Origin: Oscillospiraceae bacterium
GTDB taxonomy: Bacteria; Bacillota; Clostridia; Oscillospirales; Ruminococcaceae
Assembly: GCA_017512745.1 (NCBI GenBank)
Contig: JAFWEV010000056.1
Location: 1-39,756 of the forward strand
Reading direction: 5' to 3'
DNA: 39,756 nt
Shown here one piece after another: positions 24,904-33,861 of this stretch; position 1 is the stretch's first letter, and each line of letters starts with the position of its first letter. Both the position numbers and the translations under genes were made by a program. The notes below the pieces were generated by a model, which was given only the letters and a program-made list of their open reading frames with translations, searched no databases and was not told where the DNA came from.

Positions 24904-26070
24904 ATGGCTTTCAGTTTTGAAAAGGCCGAGAGAAAAGGAACGGCCTGTATCAAATGGGATTTCCAGGAGATGGATTACAAGGGAAGATCCGGACTTCTGC
25001 CTTTCTCGATCGCAGATGCGGATTACAGAACGTGGCAGCCCATCCTTGACGCGCTCAAGGCAAGGATCGACAACGGTGTCATCGGCTACACTGATCTCAA
25101 CGAGGAGTATTTCTCCAAAGTCAGGAGATGGTGTCATCTGAGACACGACTGGGACATCGAGTCGTCCTGGATAGTTCCGATCGGCGGTATAGTGCCGGGA
25201 ATATGCACAGCGATCGAAGTGCTGACATCCCCTGACGCCGGGATCATCGTGATGCCTCCGGTGTATGATCCGTTCTACTCAGTGGTGGAAGCTGCCGGAA
25301 GACATGAAGTACGCTGCGATCTCATTCATGATGAGAACGGATACAGGATCGATTTCGATGCTGTCGAAGAAGCCGCAAAAGCGGGAGCCGAGATGCTCGT
25401 TTTCTGCAGTCCGCACAATCCGGTCTGCCGCGTATGGACTGAGGAAGAGCTCACAAGACTTGCCGACATCTGCGCGAAATACGGGATATATGTGGTCAGC
25501 GACGAGATACACTGGGATCTCACACTCTACGGTAACAAGCACATTACTATGGGCAAGTTTGAGAAACTCTATGACAAGCTCATAGTATGCATCAGCTGCA
25601 GCAAGACATTCAATGTTGCGGGACTTGAGACTTCCAATCTGATCATACCGGGAGAGGACACCCGTTCAAAATATCAGTCGCACCTCTATTCCAGATACGA
25701 ATTCGTTCCGAACACGCTCGGACTTGAAGCCGTGAAAGCGGCATATGACGGCGGCGAAGTGTGGGTCGACGAAGAGCTGGCATTCCTCACCGGGAATGCC
25801 GAGTTCACGAAGAACTATCTTAAAGAATATCTGCCTAAGGTAAAAATGGCGGATCCCCAGGGAACATACCTGCTCTGGCTGGATATGACCGCGTACGGGA
25901 AGACGAGCGATGAGCTCATCGATCTCATAGCCGAAGAGGGAGCGGGAATGAACAGCGGAGCGCATTACGGCGAAGGCTACGATGGATTCGTGAGAATGAA
26001 TGTCGCATGTCCGAGAGAGCAGCTCAAAGCCGGACTTGACTGCGTAAGAAGAGCTTTGGAAAAGCTTTAA
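24904..26070 (+). CDS. MalY/PatB-family PLP enzyme (cystathionine beta-lyase type)
   Basis: 388 aa fold-type I aminotransferase. MalY/PatB members usually split C-S bonds (cystathionine, cystine) to give pyruvate and ammonia. Seen: LPFSIADADYRTWQPI (the MalY-type MWVADMDF equivalent), GYTDLNEEYF, FCSPHNPVCRVW (167-178), VVSDEIHWDL (197-206), SCSKTFNVAGLETSN with PLP-binding Lys234, and the C-terminal VRMNVACPRE Arg. GGGAGG precedes the ATG. Followed 15 bases later by a permease, which suggests uptake and breakdown of an amino acid. Confidence 0.9.
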   Translation: MAFSFEKAERKGTACIKWDFQEMDYKGRSGLLPFSIADADYRTWQPILDALKARIDNGVIGYTDLNEEYFSKVRRWCHLRHDWDIESSWIVPIGGIVPGICTAIEVLTSPDAGIIVMPPVYDPFYSVVEAAGRHEVRCDLIHDENGYRIDFDAVEEAAKAGAEMLVFCSPHNPVCRVWTEEELTRLADICAKYGIYVVSDEIHWDLTLYGNKHITMGKFEKLYDKLIVCISCSKTFNVAGLETSNLIIPGEDTRSKYQSHLYSRYEFVPNTLGLEAVKAAYDGGEVWVDEELAFLTGNAEFTKNYLKEYLPKVKMADPQGTYLLWLDMTAYGKTSDELIDLIAEEGAGMNSGAHYGEGYDGFVRMNVACPREQLKAGLDCVRRALEKL

Positions 26071-26085
26071 TATAGGAGGAATAAT

Positions 26086-27414
26086 ATGGATAACAAACAG
26101 ACAGCCCATGAAGAAAACGAGCTCAAGCGCGTTCTTGGCCTCGGAGATCTGATGGGTATCGGCGTTGGCCAGATCATCGGTTCCGGAATCATGGCTTTGA
26201 CGGGAATCACGATCGCCATAACCGGAGCAGGCACACCGCTCGCATTCATAGTCGCGGCGATCCTGGTCATCTGCCCGAACCTTGTTCTTGCTGTTCTCGG
26301 AAGTGCAGTTCCGGCAACAGGCGGAATGTACACATATGTCCGTGACTATATCGGTCCGAAAACAGGTTTCTTTTATCTTTCCCTGCTGGTAGCAGGACAG
26401 CTGGTTCTGGCAATGTTCGCGATCACATTTGCGGAATACGCTTGCGGACTTGTCCCGGGACTCTCAAAAACACTCGTTGCCTTCGGTATCCTGACACTCT
26501 GCTTCATCATGAACGTACTCGGTGTCGACATGGCGGCAAAACTTCAGAACGTACTGGTCATCATCCTTGCTGCGGCAATGGTCCTGTTCATAGCTTTCGG
26601 TCTCCCGAAGGTCAACTGGTCCGTATTCTCCGGCGGCATCAAGACGATCATGCCGAACGGATTCGTAGGATTCATGACAGGCGCATCGCTTCTCACATTT
26701 GCGACCGGCGGAGCTGAGTTCCTCTCAGAGCTCGGTGGCGAGATGAAGAACCCCGGACGCGATCTTCCGAGAGCAATGATCTACAGCACGGTAGCAGTTG
26801 CGATCCTCTACGCATTCATCGGAATCGTCGCAGTCGGCGTTCTCCCGATCGAGCAGGTCGCGGATGAAACACTCATGCCCGTCGCACAGGCTATCTTCCC
26901 GAAGGCACTGTATTACTTCTTCATCGTCGGCGGCGGAATGTTTGCAGTCGCGTCCACACTTAACGCGACATTTACATGGTGCACAAAGGGACTTCTCGTA
27001 GCATGCGAAGAGGGATGGCTCCCGAAGCAGGCAGGCGCTATCAGCAAGCGCGGAACACCCTGGGTACTCCTCATAGTCTTCTACATCGTCGGCGCTATCC
27101 CGATCCTCACGGGTCTCGATATCAGCACGATCGCACGTCTCGGAAACGGCGTTTCCCTCATCTATGTTCTCTTCCCGATAGCCACCGGATATCTCATTCA
27201 TAAGAAGAATCCCGAAGCCATGGCGAAGTCCACATTCAAAATGGGACGCACAGCTCTGTACATCCTTACGACAGTCGCCCTTATAGGCTATATCATTGCA
27301 GCCATTCTCAACTTCAGCGATATCGCGGGCGCATGGCAGATGATGCTCATCTACAGCGCAGTAGTTATCATTTACGCGTTTATCCGTGAGAGAATGATGA
27401 AAAAATCCAAATAA
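26086..27414 (+). CDS. APC-superfamily amino acid permease
   Basis: 442 aa with about 12 spans. The APC N-terminal signature is LKRVLGLGDLMGIGVGQIIGSGIMALTG with the glycine-rich unwound first helix, followed by VPATGGMYTYVRDYIGPKTGF and FATGGAEFLSELGGEMKNPGRDLPRA. TAGGAGG before the ATG. Directly follows the PLP enzyme, so its substrate is probably that enzyme's amino acid. Confidence 0.92.
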   Translation: MDNKQTAHEENELKRVLGLGDLMGIGVGQIIGSGIMALTGITIAITGAGTPLAFIVAAILVICPNLVLAVLGSAVPATGGMYTYVRDYIGPKTGFFYLSLLVAGQLVLAMFAITFAEYACGLVPGLSKTLVAFGILTLCFIMNVLGVDMAAKLQNVLVIILAAAMVLFIAFGLPKVNWSVFSGGIKTIMPNGFVGFMTGASLLTFATGGAEFLSELGGEMKNPGRDLPRAMIYSTVAVAILYAFIGIVAVGVLPIEQVADETLMPVAQAIFPKALYYFFIVGGGMFAVASTLNATFTWCTKGLLVACEEGWLPKQAGAISKRGTPWVLLIVFYIVGAIPILTGLDISTIARLGNGVSLIYVLFPIATGYLIHKKNPEAMAKSTFKMGRTALYILTTVALIGYIIAAILNFSDIAGAWQMMLIYSAVVIIYAFIRERMMKKSK

Positions 27415-27449
27415 TCGAACTGATCCTGCACTCGATTATTCAGACAAAT

Positions 27450-27497
27450 GCTCGCCGCATCGGCTTGTTATATAATATAATAGGCTAAACGGCGAGC
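27450..27497 (+). promoter_or_regulatory. Promoter region of the GntR gene inside an inverted repeat
   Basis: Two overlapping TATAAT boxes (27471-27476 and 27476-27481) lie between the arms of the inverted repeat GCTCGCCG (27450-27457) and CGGCGAGC (27490-27497). There is no good -35. The repeat could be an operator pair or a leader hairpin. Confidence 0.5.
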
Positions 27498-27522
27498 TTA
27501 TTTTTTGAAACGGAGAGTGCTT

Positions 27523-28245
27523 ATGATCGAAAGAATCAACGGAACCACAACTCTGTATGAGGAAGTTGCAAGACAGATACTCGAGAGTATTGCCGAAGGC
27601 ATATACAAAAAAGGCGATATGCTGCCCGGTGAAAAGGAACTGATAGCCAGAACCGGAGTCAGCAGGATAACGGTGCGAGAGGCGCTGAAAAGACTTGCCG
27701 AGATGGGCGTTATCGAGACCAGAAAAGGCAAGGGAAGCTTTGTTCTTGTAAGTGCCGAGGATCTGAATAAGAACGAGTCGGATAAAAATATAATGGAACA
27801 GGCTCAGAAGGATTTCATAAACTCCACGAAGGCCAGACTCCTGCTCGAACCGGAAATAGCCCGTGAAGCGGCGAGAAACGCTACACCCGAAGATATCGGT
27901 GAGATGGAAAAGACTCTCCGGAGAAAAGGGAAGGGCTACAAAATGGAGGACTCGTTCGATTCGTTCCATATCGCCCTTGCAAAAGCCGCGCACAACCCGT
28001 TTGTGCTATCGTTTGTTGAGCAGCTCGTCACGGCGGAGGTCCAGATAAGCGACCGCGCGGATGACATCACAACATATGTTCTTCCTGAGAATCAGGGAAA
28101 GATCTCCCAGGAGTTAAATGAGCAGCACAGAAAAGTATTCGAGGCTGTGAGAGACGGAAATCAGGAATTTGCATATTTCTATATGAAAGAACGTATGACA
28201 TACCTCATGAAGGCATACGAGGAGTTCTTTACGTGGTTCCTGTGA
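27523..28245 (+). CDS. GntR/FadR-family transcriptional regulator
   Basis: 240 aa. Winged helix-turn-helix: LYEEVARQILESIAEGIYKKGDMLPGEKELIARTGVSRITVREALKRLAEMGVIETRKGKGSFV, then an all-helical FCD ligand-binding domain (LLLEPEIAREAARNA, DDSFHIALAKAAHN-like segment, AYFYMKERMTYLM). ATG at 27523 is preferred because CGGAGAG precedes it; an upstream in-frame TTG has none. It lies between the malY/permease pair and an MFS transporter, 17 bases from the latter, and probably controls one or both; the effector is likely a small acid. Confidence 0.92.
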   Translation: MIERINGTTTLYEEVARQILESIAEGIYKKGDMLPGEKELIARTGVSRITVREALKRLAEMGVIETRKGKGSFVLVSAEDLNKNESDKNIMEQAQKDFINSTKARLLLEPEIAREAARNATPEDIGEMEKTLRRKGKGYKMEDSFDSFHIALAKAAHNPFVLSFVEQLVTAEVQISDRADDITTYVLPENQGKISQELNEQHRKVFEAVRDGNQEFAYFYMKERMTYLMKAYEEFFTWFL

Positions 28246-28262
28246 TATAACAGGAGTCTCTT

Positions 28263-29522
28263 TTGAAAATCACACAGACAAAAATATATCCATGGCTGCT
28301 TGTCATAAGCTATTCTCTCATGGGTATTCTGTTTCCTGCGGCCGTTACGCAGTTTTCAATGGTTGTTGACGACCTTGCGGAGATATTTAAAGTCAACAGA
28401 AGCATAATCCTGACGACAGACACGGTGAGAGCAGTGTGCCTTGTGGCTGCGATGTTTTTCGGCGGTATCATCTCGAACAAACTCGGGCTCAAGAAAACGA
28501 TGGCACTTGGAATAAGCTTTCAGGTGATCCCGCAGCTGCTTATGCCCCTGGCGATAAGTACGAGGTCGCTCCCTGTACTGTTCTTTCTCAAAGGACTGCA
28601 GGGACTGAACGCAATGGCGTTCCCGCTGTACATCTCGTCTATAGTGATGTGGATGAGTAGCAAATATATCGCTCTTGCGACAGCCATTTTCAACGGCAGT
28701 TTTGCCGCCGGAAGCGGTATAGGGGCGTTTATAGCGGGCAAGATCATTCCTGCGTTCGGAGTTAGCGCATCATTTACGGTGATAGGCGCCGCCTGCGGAA
28801 TACTCGCCGTCCCCGCGCTTATTCTGACCCATGAGAAGGCGGAAGACAGAAGGATCAGGAGCGAACCGGTCAAACGGAAGGGATCCTATATACCGATAAT
28901 GAGGATGCCCGCCACATGGTTCCTCATACTGGCTCTTACGGCCAACACATGGGTGACGCAGAGCGTAACTGTCGACATGTCGGTGTTCACCGCGGGAATG
29001 GGATTCGGATACAGTGAGAGAGGATCCCTCATGCTGTGGGTGAGCATCATAACTGTAGGGTCGTCCATAGCTGCGGGAGCGGTCTCCGACTATTTCGCGT
29101 CGAAGAGCGATAAGCCTCTCAACGCCAGGATAGCGGTGATGAGCATCGGCTACGTGCTGAGTTTCGCGGCGTCCATGTTCATTGTGAGATCTGCGGAAAG
29201 CGGTTTTGCCCTGCTTGCGCTGACAACGTGCGCCATGATATTCGGCGCGTCGTGGGCCGGAGGCGTGTTCTGGTCCCTGCCGAGACTCGTTTACGGCAGC
29301 GACGATCAGGTCATGGGTACGGCATTCTGTTCCGGAGCTTCGAATATACCCAATCCCATCGCTCCGCTTGTCGTGGGCGTTGTTTTGGGCGGATGCGGGC
29401 TCTGGCAGCTTGGATGGGGAACCTGTGCCGCAATATCGCTTTTGAGTTTTGTCTCGCTTCTCGCGCTGACAAAGCGCAGAGATCCCGGAGTAAAAGGAAG
29501 AAAACTCGAAACAAATATCTGA
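28263..29522 (+). CDS. MFS transporter
   Basis: 419 aa, about 12 spans, TTG start with AGGAG 7 bases before it. Seen: the cytosolic loop GGIISNKLGLKKTMALG between spans 2 and 3, GLQGLNAMAFPLYIS, a charged central loop (HEKAEDRRIRSEPVKRK), and a second-half loop DYFASKSDKPLNARI. Probably co-transcribed with the GntR gene. Substrate unknown. Confidence 0.9.
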   Translation: MKITQTKIYPWLLVISYSLMGILFPAAVTQFSMVVDDLAEIFKVNRSIILTTDTVRAVCLVAAMFFGGIISNKLGLKKTMALGISFQVIPQLLMPLAISTRSLPVLFFLKGLQGLNAMAFPLYISSIVMWMSSKYIALATAIFNGSFAAGSGIGAFIAGKIIPAFGVSASFTVIGAACGILAVPALILTHEKAEDRRIRSEPVKRKGSYIPIMRMPATWFLILALTANTWVTQSVTVDMSVFTAGMGFGYSERGSLMLWVSIITVGSSIAAGAVSDYFASKSDKPLNARIAVMSIGYVLSFAASMFIVRSAESGFALLALTTCAMIFGASWAGGVFWSLPRLVYGSDDQVMGTAFCSGASNIPNPIAPLVVGVVLGGCGLWQLGWGTCAAISLLSFVSLLALTKRRDPGVKGRKLETNI

Positions 29523-29566
29523 AATAACCGATCGGGTCGGACCGGTCCGTAAATTGTTAAAAATAA

Positions 29567-29606
29567 AGAGGTGGAGCACTTTGCGGTGCGCCACCTCTTA
29601 AGTTTT
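29567..29606. terminator. Bidirectional terminator between the MFS and hydrolase-fold genes
   Basis: A 13-pair stem with one mismatch (29567-29579 with 29586-29598) is flanked by AAAATAA on the left and TTAAGTTTT on the right. The genes converge here. A 12-bp palindrome CGGACCGGTCCG at 29538-29549 lies just before it. Confidence 0.75.
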
Positions 29607-29613
29607 GCAAGGA

Positions 29614-30354
29614 TCAGTCAAGTGCGGATGTGAGGATGCTGACCAGTTCATCCTTATCGCAGTCGCCGAGCAGATGATCAGAAGACCGAACTTCAACCAC
29701 ATGCGCGAAGCTGACAGCCGCAAATCTCTCATATGACTGTTTCCGAATAAACGGATCGTCCGAAGAGATTATCATCGTGAGATCTGCGGATTTTGCCCTG
29801 TAGAGACCGAGCATGTCCAGAAAAGAGATATCGTCCATCAGATACTCGGAAGCTGTGAACTCGCGGCCTCCTATATCGGCCGTTATGTAACCGTTCTTCT
29901 CAAGCGATTCCATCTGCTCGTCGCTTATCTCCTGTGAGAGGGGGGTAAAGAGATCGAGATCCGGATTAATGAGGACGGCATTTCTTCCTGCACGGTTTCT
30001 CAAGGAAAGATACCAGATCAGCATAAGACCGGTCAGCCCCTCTCCTATATACAGGATCCGTTCCGGGACGCGGTCCTTTCCGAGCATATATTCTTCCGCG
30101 GCGGATACATCCTGACAGAATGTCTCGAATTCAAGACTTGAACCGTCATCCTCCTGATCGCCGTGACCTCGCAGATCGAAAGCGACAAATCCGTATCCGC
30201 AGTCCTTGAGGATTTTATAAATGCTTTTGTTCAGATCCGAGTCTTTTGATTCTCCGAAGAAATGTGAGACGACTGCCAGTTTCTTTCTGCTCAGCCCTTC
30301 GTAAAGGCAGGGCAGCTGAGTGCCGTCGGAACTTGTGATTATTGCTTTTCTCAT
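29614..30354 (-). CDS. Alpha/beta-hydrolase-fold protein lacking the Ser nucleophile
   Basis: 246 aa. Fold landmarks are clear: VVSHFFGESKDSD (28-40, the oxyanion-loop HG region), FVAFDLRGHGDQEDD (56-70), the elbow YIGEGLTGL (102-110), an acid-bearing IISSDDPFI (196-203) and a C-terminal SSDHLLG with His227. The elbow should read GxSxG; here it is GEGLT, with Gly106 (codon GGG) where the Ser should be. It is probably not a classical esterase. A binding or scaffold role is possible, and a sequencing error cannot be excluded. It sits 5 bases after rqcH and ends at a terminator. Confidence 0.85.
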   Translation of the reverse strand: MRKAIITSSDGTQLPCLYEGLSRKKLAVVSHFFGESKDSDLNKSIYKILKDCGYGFVAFDLRGHGDQEDDGSSLEFETFCQDVSAAEEYMLGKDRVPERILYIGEGLTGLMLIWYLSLRNRAGRNAVLINPDLDLFTPLSQEISDEQMESLEKNGYITADIGGREFTASEYLMDDISFLDMLGLYRAKSADLTMIISSDDPFIRKQSYERFAAVSFAHVVEVRSSDHLLGDCDKDELVSILTSALD

Positions 30355-30359
30355 GATTG

Positions 30360-32096
30360 TCAGACCTTAAGTTTTTTGATTTTTTCCTCATCGGGAGAGA
30401 CTATGACGGTGGTCTGTCCCTTGTAGATCACCATACCTGCTTTTGCTCCCGATTCCTTGTGGACGTTTCTTATTTCTGTGTAGTCCACTTCGATGTTGTC
30501 TCCGCTGACTGAGGAGTGGTATGCGGCGATCTCTGCCGCATCTTCCAGGTCCCTGTCGGACGGCACCGAGCCCTTGAGCCTCAGTACGACATGCGCCCCG
30601 GGAGCGTTCTTCACATGGAACCAGAAGTCATGCTTGTCTGCCGTGTGAAGGCTTAGCTTGTCATTTGCGGTATTCGAACGTCCGACGAGGATCTCTATCC
30701 CTTCGGACGATCTGTATTTTATGAATTCGTTGACCTTCCTGGATTTTGCGGCCTTGACTTTGTACGCCTTTAGATAGCCCGAGTTCTTCAGTTCCTCTCG
30801 GATCGATGTGAAGTCCTCTTCGGACTCGGCATTCTCTATCTCGAAAAGAACGGATCTCAGGTATTCCTCTTCCGATTTTCCTTCAACCAGCAGTTTCTCA
30901 AGGATCTTGTGGGCGTTGGTAAGCTTTCTGTATTCCTTGTAATATTTCTGGGCGTTGCCGTTCGGAGCGAGCATAGGATCGAGCGCGATCGAGACTTCGG
31001 TTCCGTCATAATAGTTTTCGACCGTCACGGTCTTGTCGCCTTTTTTAATCTTCCACAGATTTGCAGTGAGCAGCTCGCCGTACAGTTTTTTGATGTCGGC
31101 TTTATCTGCGGAATAATACTCGGCCTCGCGCGCGGCATTTCTCCTGACGGTTCGCTCGAGTATGGTCGTCACCTGGTGCTTCAGGTTATGTGACTTGGCT
31201 TTCCTTCGCTCTTCTCTGTCGCGCTCGGAGTAGAAGTGGTTCAGCATCTCCGAAGCCGTATCGAAACGGATGATGTCGAGTTCACCGTACTGCTGAAGGT
31301 CCATGTATGAGAATTCAACGAGACGGGAGTCGTTCTTCACTATGCTGTAGTGTCTGTCATGATCGACCGCATGCTTTACATATTCTATGTTGGAATAGAG
31401 CAGCGCCTTTTCATCAGCTGAGAGCATATCCGCGTCCCTGTCATTCCCGCAGGTCCTGAAGGAGATCTCCCTGCATATGGTCGGCCCTATTCCGGCTATG
31501 GTGGAGAGAAGGGCGGATGATAGGGGTTTTGCCTCCTTGAGAGCACGTTCCGCGAGCACGCTTGTGGAGGTGGAGAAGAACGGAAGTTTATTGATCTGCG
31601 CCGGCGGGGCGGTAAATATGAATCCGGGCATCAGCTGCCTCACATCGGACATGCTGTCGTTTATGCGCTTTATCGCATCGATAACTATGCCCTTGTCGCT
31701 CACGATGACTATATTTGAATATCTTCCCATAAGCTCGACGGACAGCATGGGATGAACAAGATCTCCCATCTCGTCAACGGCGTCTATATGTATATAAGCG
31801 ACGCGTTCGCTGTCCAGGCACTCAATTTTTGTGATCCTGCCGCCGCCTATATGTTTTCTGAGCAGCATGCAGAATGGTGGGGGAACGGCAGGATTGTCGA
31901 AGTTTTCATCCGTTATCTGCAGCCTGGCAGAGCCGGCTCTCGTGGAGATCAGCAGTCTTGCCTGGGAATCCTGGGATCTCAGGCTGAGGATTACTTCGTC
32001 TCTGGAAGGCATCGTGACCTTCATGATCCTCATTCCCGCGAGAGTCTCATCGAGTTCCGAACAGAGACATCTCAGCATGGAAGCGTCTAAAGCCAT
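30360..32096 (-). CDS. rqcH: RqcH, Rqc2/NEMF-type ribosome quality control factor
   Basis: 578 aa. RqcH binds stalled 50S-peptidyl-tRNA and adds alanine tails. NFACT-N at 1-200 (LDASMLRCLCSELDETLAGMRIMKV, ELMGRYSNIVIV), coiled-coil middle (about 280-440), then NFACT-R (EGIEILVGRSNTANDKLS, DFWFHVKNAPGAHVVLR). Often named FbpA or fibronectin-binding in older annotation. It lies 2 bases after the nif3-like gene. Confidence 0.94.
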   Translation of the reverse strand: MALDASMLRCLCSELDETLAGMRIMKVTMPSRDEVILSLRSQDSQARLLISTRAGSARLQITDENFDNPAVPPPFCMLLRKHIGGGRITKIECLDSERVAYIHIDAVDEMGDLVHPMLSVELMGRYSNIVIVSDKGIVIDAIKRINDSMSDVRQLMPGFIFTAPPAQINKLPFFSTSTSVLAERALKEAKPLSSALLSTIAGIGPTICREISFRTCGNDRDADMLSADEKALLYSNIEYVKHAVDHDRHYSIVKNDSRLVEFSYMDLQQYGELDIIRFDTASEMLNHFYSERDREERRKAKSHNLKHQVTTILERTVRRNAAREAEYYSADKADIKKLYGELLTANLWKIKKGDKTVTVENYYDGTEVSIALDPMLAPNGNAQKYYKEYRKLTNAHKILEKLLVEGKSEEEYLRSVLFEIENAESEEDFTSIREELKNSGYLKAYKVKAAKSRKVNEFIKYRSSEGIEILVGRSNTANDKLSLHTADKHDFWFHVKNAPGAHVVLRLKGSVPSDRDLEDAAEIAAYHSSVSGDNIEVDYTEIRNVHKESGAKAGMVIYKGQTTVIVSPDEEKIKKLKV

Positions 32097-32098
32097 AA

Positions 32099-32845
32099 TT
32101 ATATCCTTTCAAATGGTGCGCAGAATGAGCTGCTCAGCATGAACTCGCAGTCCGGAGCTCCGGCGCTGAGCAGATCGCGCAGAGCTGACATGGACGGATT
32201 TTCCGTTTCGAAATGTCCCGCGGCTATGACACTGAGACCGAGGGAAAGGGCAAGGAGAGCGTCGCTGTGTTTGCATTCTCCCGTCACGAGCAGATCGCAG
32301 CCGAGGCGGCTGACCTCACCTGCAAAACTGCCGCCGGAACCGCCGATAACACAGACTTTCTTTACTTTGCGACCCGCATCAGCCAGTTCCACAAAGGGCA
32401 GGCGAAGGACTTTTTTGACAGTCTCAGCCATATCGGCCGCGCTGCATGGAGCAACAGTGCCGATCCTGCCGTCTCTGCAGTCTCCCATGAATACGGGGTC
32501 TTTAAGTCCCAGAAGGGAAGCCAGAACGTCATTGACACCACCGTCTGCAGCGTCGAAATTCGTGTGAGCGGCAAAGACCGAAAGACCTGCCTTTACAGCC
32601 TTATATACGGGATCGGTCCACCTTATGGACTTTATCCCTCCGAATATGGCAGGGTGATGACATACTACGGCTCCGCACCCCGAACGGACGGCTTCTTCTA
32701 TAACGTTTTCCGTGAGATCCAGCGCGATCAGTACTTTGTCATAACTGCTGCCGCTGTCGATGATCATTCCGGAATTGTCCCATGACTCCGCGTACTCGAA
32801 GGGAGCGATCCTGTTGAGAAGTGAGAGCATTTCAGAGTTAGTCAT
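32099..32845 (-). CDS. Nif3-like dinuclear metal centre protein
   Basis: 248 aa. Nif3/YqfO family, formerly 'GTP cyclohydrolase I type 2'. Metal-binding segments: ESWDNSGM (20-27), VCHHPAIFGG, AAHTNFDAADGGVND and VIAAGHFETE. Shorter than the Bacillus YqfO form, lacking the inserted PII-like domain. Its start overlaps the trmK end by 8 bases, the same pairing as in Bacillus (trmK-yqfO). Function in the cell is unsettled. Confidence 0.93.
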   Translation of the reverse strand: MTNSEMLSLLNRIAPFEYAESWDNSGMIIDSGSSYDKVLIALDLTENVIEEAVRSGCGAVVCHHPAIFGGIKSIRWTDPVYKAVKAGLSVFAAHTNFDAADGGVNDVLASLLGLKDPVFMGDCRDGRIGTVAPCSAADMAETVKKVLRLPFVELADAGRKVKKVCVIGGSGGSFAGEVSRLGCDLLVTGECKHSDALLALSLGLSVIAAGHFETENPSMSALRDLLSAGAPDCEFMLSSSFCAPFERI

Positions 32846-33533
32846 AATCTTTGAGCCTTTCGTCGATATTCCTTATGATCTCTTCGGAAATATCCGATTT
32901 TGAACTGCCGGTTTCCGATCTTGATTTCTTTATATTATACAGCAGGGTCTCGTGCCTTTTCCTTATGTGTCTCATGTATTCGAGCCCGTCTTCCTCCGCC
33001 GGGTCTATTAACCCCAGTTCGCAGAATGACGGTGTAGGGTCAGCCGGGTTTCCGTCATAGCTGCAAAGTATCACCGAATAGTATTTTCCCGACACTTTGA
33101 TCCCGATATCCCTTATTATGCGGAAACCTCTTCTGAGCAGTCCGTCCCGGAGTCTCTCGGGGTGTGATGCGGGAACCAGTACGAGATTTTTGAGAGGATC
33201 TCTTATAAAGGGAGCTCTGTCCATGCATCCGAGGATCACGTCGGGACCTATCCCCGCGATGATGATGTCTTCCGCTGCGGCAGACGGGATCCCGTCAGCG
33301 AGCACAGTCTCCACTTTGTCCTCAATACCCAGTTCGGACATGAGCCTTTTCGTCTTGGCGAGAGGCAGTTCATTGATATCCGAAGCGATGACCTTTGAAG
33401 CGGTGCCGGACAGAATGAGCCAGGCCGTAAGCTTGCCGTGGTCGCAACCGACGTCGGAAACGATCTTTCCGGGGCGGACCAGGGAAGCTGCAGCCTTGAG
33501 TCTTCTGTCGAGTTTTACCGAAGATGTATCCAT
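32838..33533 (-). CDS. trmK: TrmK, tRNA (adenine22-N1)-methyltransferase
   Basis: 231 aa from ATG at 33533, preceded by GAGGTGA. It methylates A22 of tRNA using SAM. Seen: VSDVGCDHGKLTAWLI (SAM loop), VIASDINELPLAKTKR, and IIIAGIGPDVI, where most TrmK have AGMGG; the usual QPN motif reads VPASH. The divergence is moderate and the overall layout, with a long C-terminal helix pair, fits. Followed by nif3-like as in Bacillus. Confidence 0.85.
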   Translation of the reverse strand: MDTSSVKLDRRLKAAASLVRPGKIVSDVGCDHGKLTAWLILSGTASKVIASDINELPLAKTKRLMSELGIEDKVETVLADGIPSAAAEDIIIAGIGPDVILGCMDRAPFIRDPLKNLVLVPASHPERLRDGLLRRGFRIIRDIGIKVSGKYYSVILCSYDGNPADPTPSFCELGLIDPAEEDGLEYMRHIRKRHETLLYNIKKSRSETGSSKSDISEEIIRNIDERLKDYD

Positions 33534-33561
33534 ATTCACCTCAACACTATTATGATAACAG

Positions 33562-33594
33562 AAAAACGGCACTCAGGCTTGTTCTGAGCGCCGT
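33562..33594 (-). terminator. Terminator after the DUF1858 gene
   Basis: An 11-bp stem (33566-33576 with 33584-33594, one G-U/A-C position) is followed by TTTTT on the minus strand. It separates the Rrf2-DUF1858 unit from trmK. Confidence 0.8.
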
Positions 33595-33609
33595 CCTTTG
33601 GATCATATC

Positions 33610-33837
33610 TTATTCCGCATCGCCTACAAGATCCGGATATCTGGCCTTGAAGTATGCATTGAGCATATCTACGATGCCTTCGTATTCCAGACCGTGTACC
33701 ATGCATGCCTGCTCAACGGTCTCACCCCATGATGCTGGGCAGCCGATGCAGTGCATTCCGTTCTTCATGAAGATCCCTGCGGAATCCTCATCGAACATGA
33801 TGATGTCACCGATGATCGTATCTTTTGTTACTACCAT
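33610..33837 (-). CDS. DUF1858 domain protein
   Basis: 75 aa. The family pattern is complete: TIIGDIIMFDEDSAGIFMKNGMHCIGCPASWGETVEQACMVHG, with a CxxC pair (Cys30, Cys33) and a further Cys at 44. These small proteins are thought to be redox or metal related, and a relative is named 'hybrid cluster protein-associated redox disulfide'. It follows the Rrf2 gene by 24 bases and shares its terminator, so a redox role under Rrf2 control is likely. Confidence 0.9.
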   Translation of the reverse strand: MVVTKDTIIGDIIMFDEDSAGIFMKNGMHCIGCPASWGETVEQACMVHGLEYEGIVDMLNAYFKARYPDLVGDAE

Positions 33838-33861
33838 TTATATAGCCTCCGAAATTATTTA

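Noticed and set aside
27410..27440. Hairpin AATAATCGA/TCGATTATT after the APC permease as terminator
   Set aside because: The stem is AT-rich and no T tract follows.
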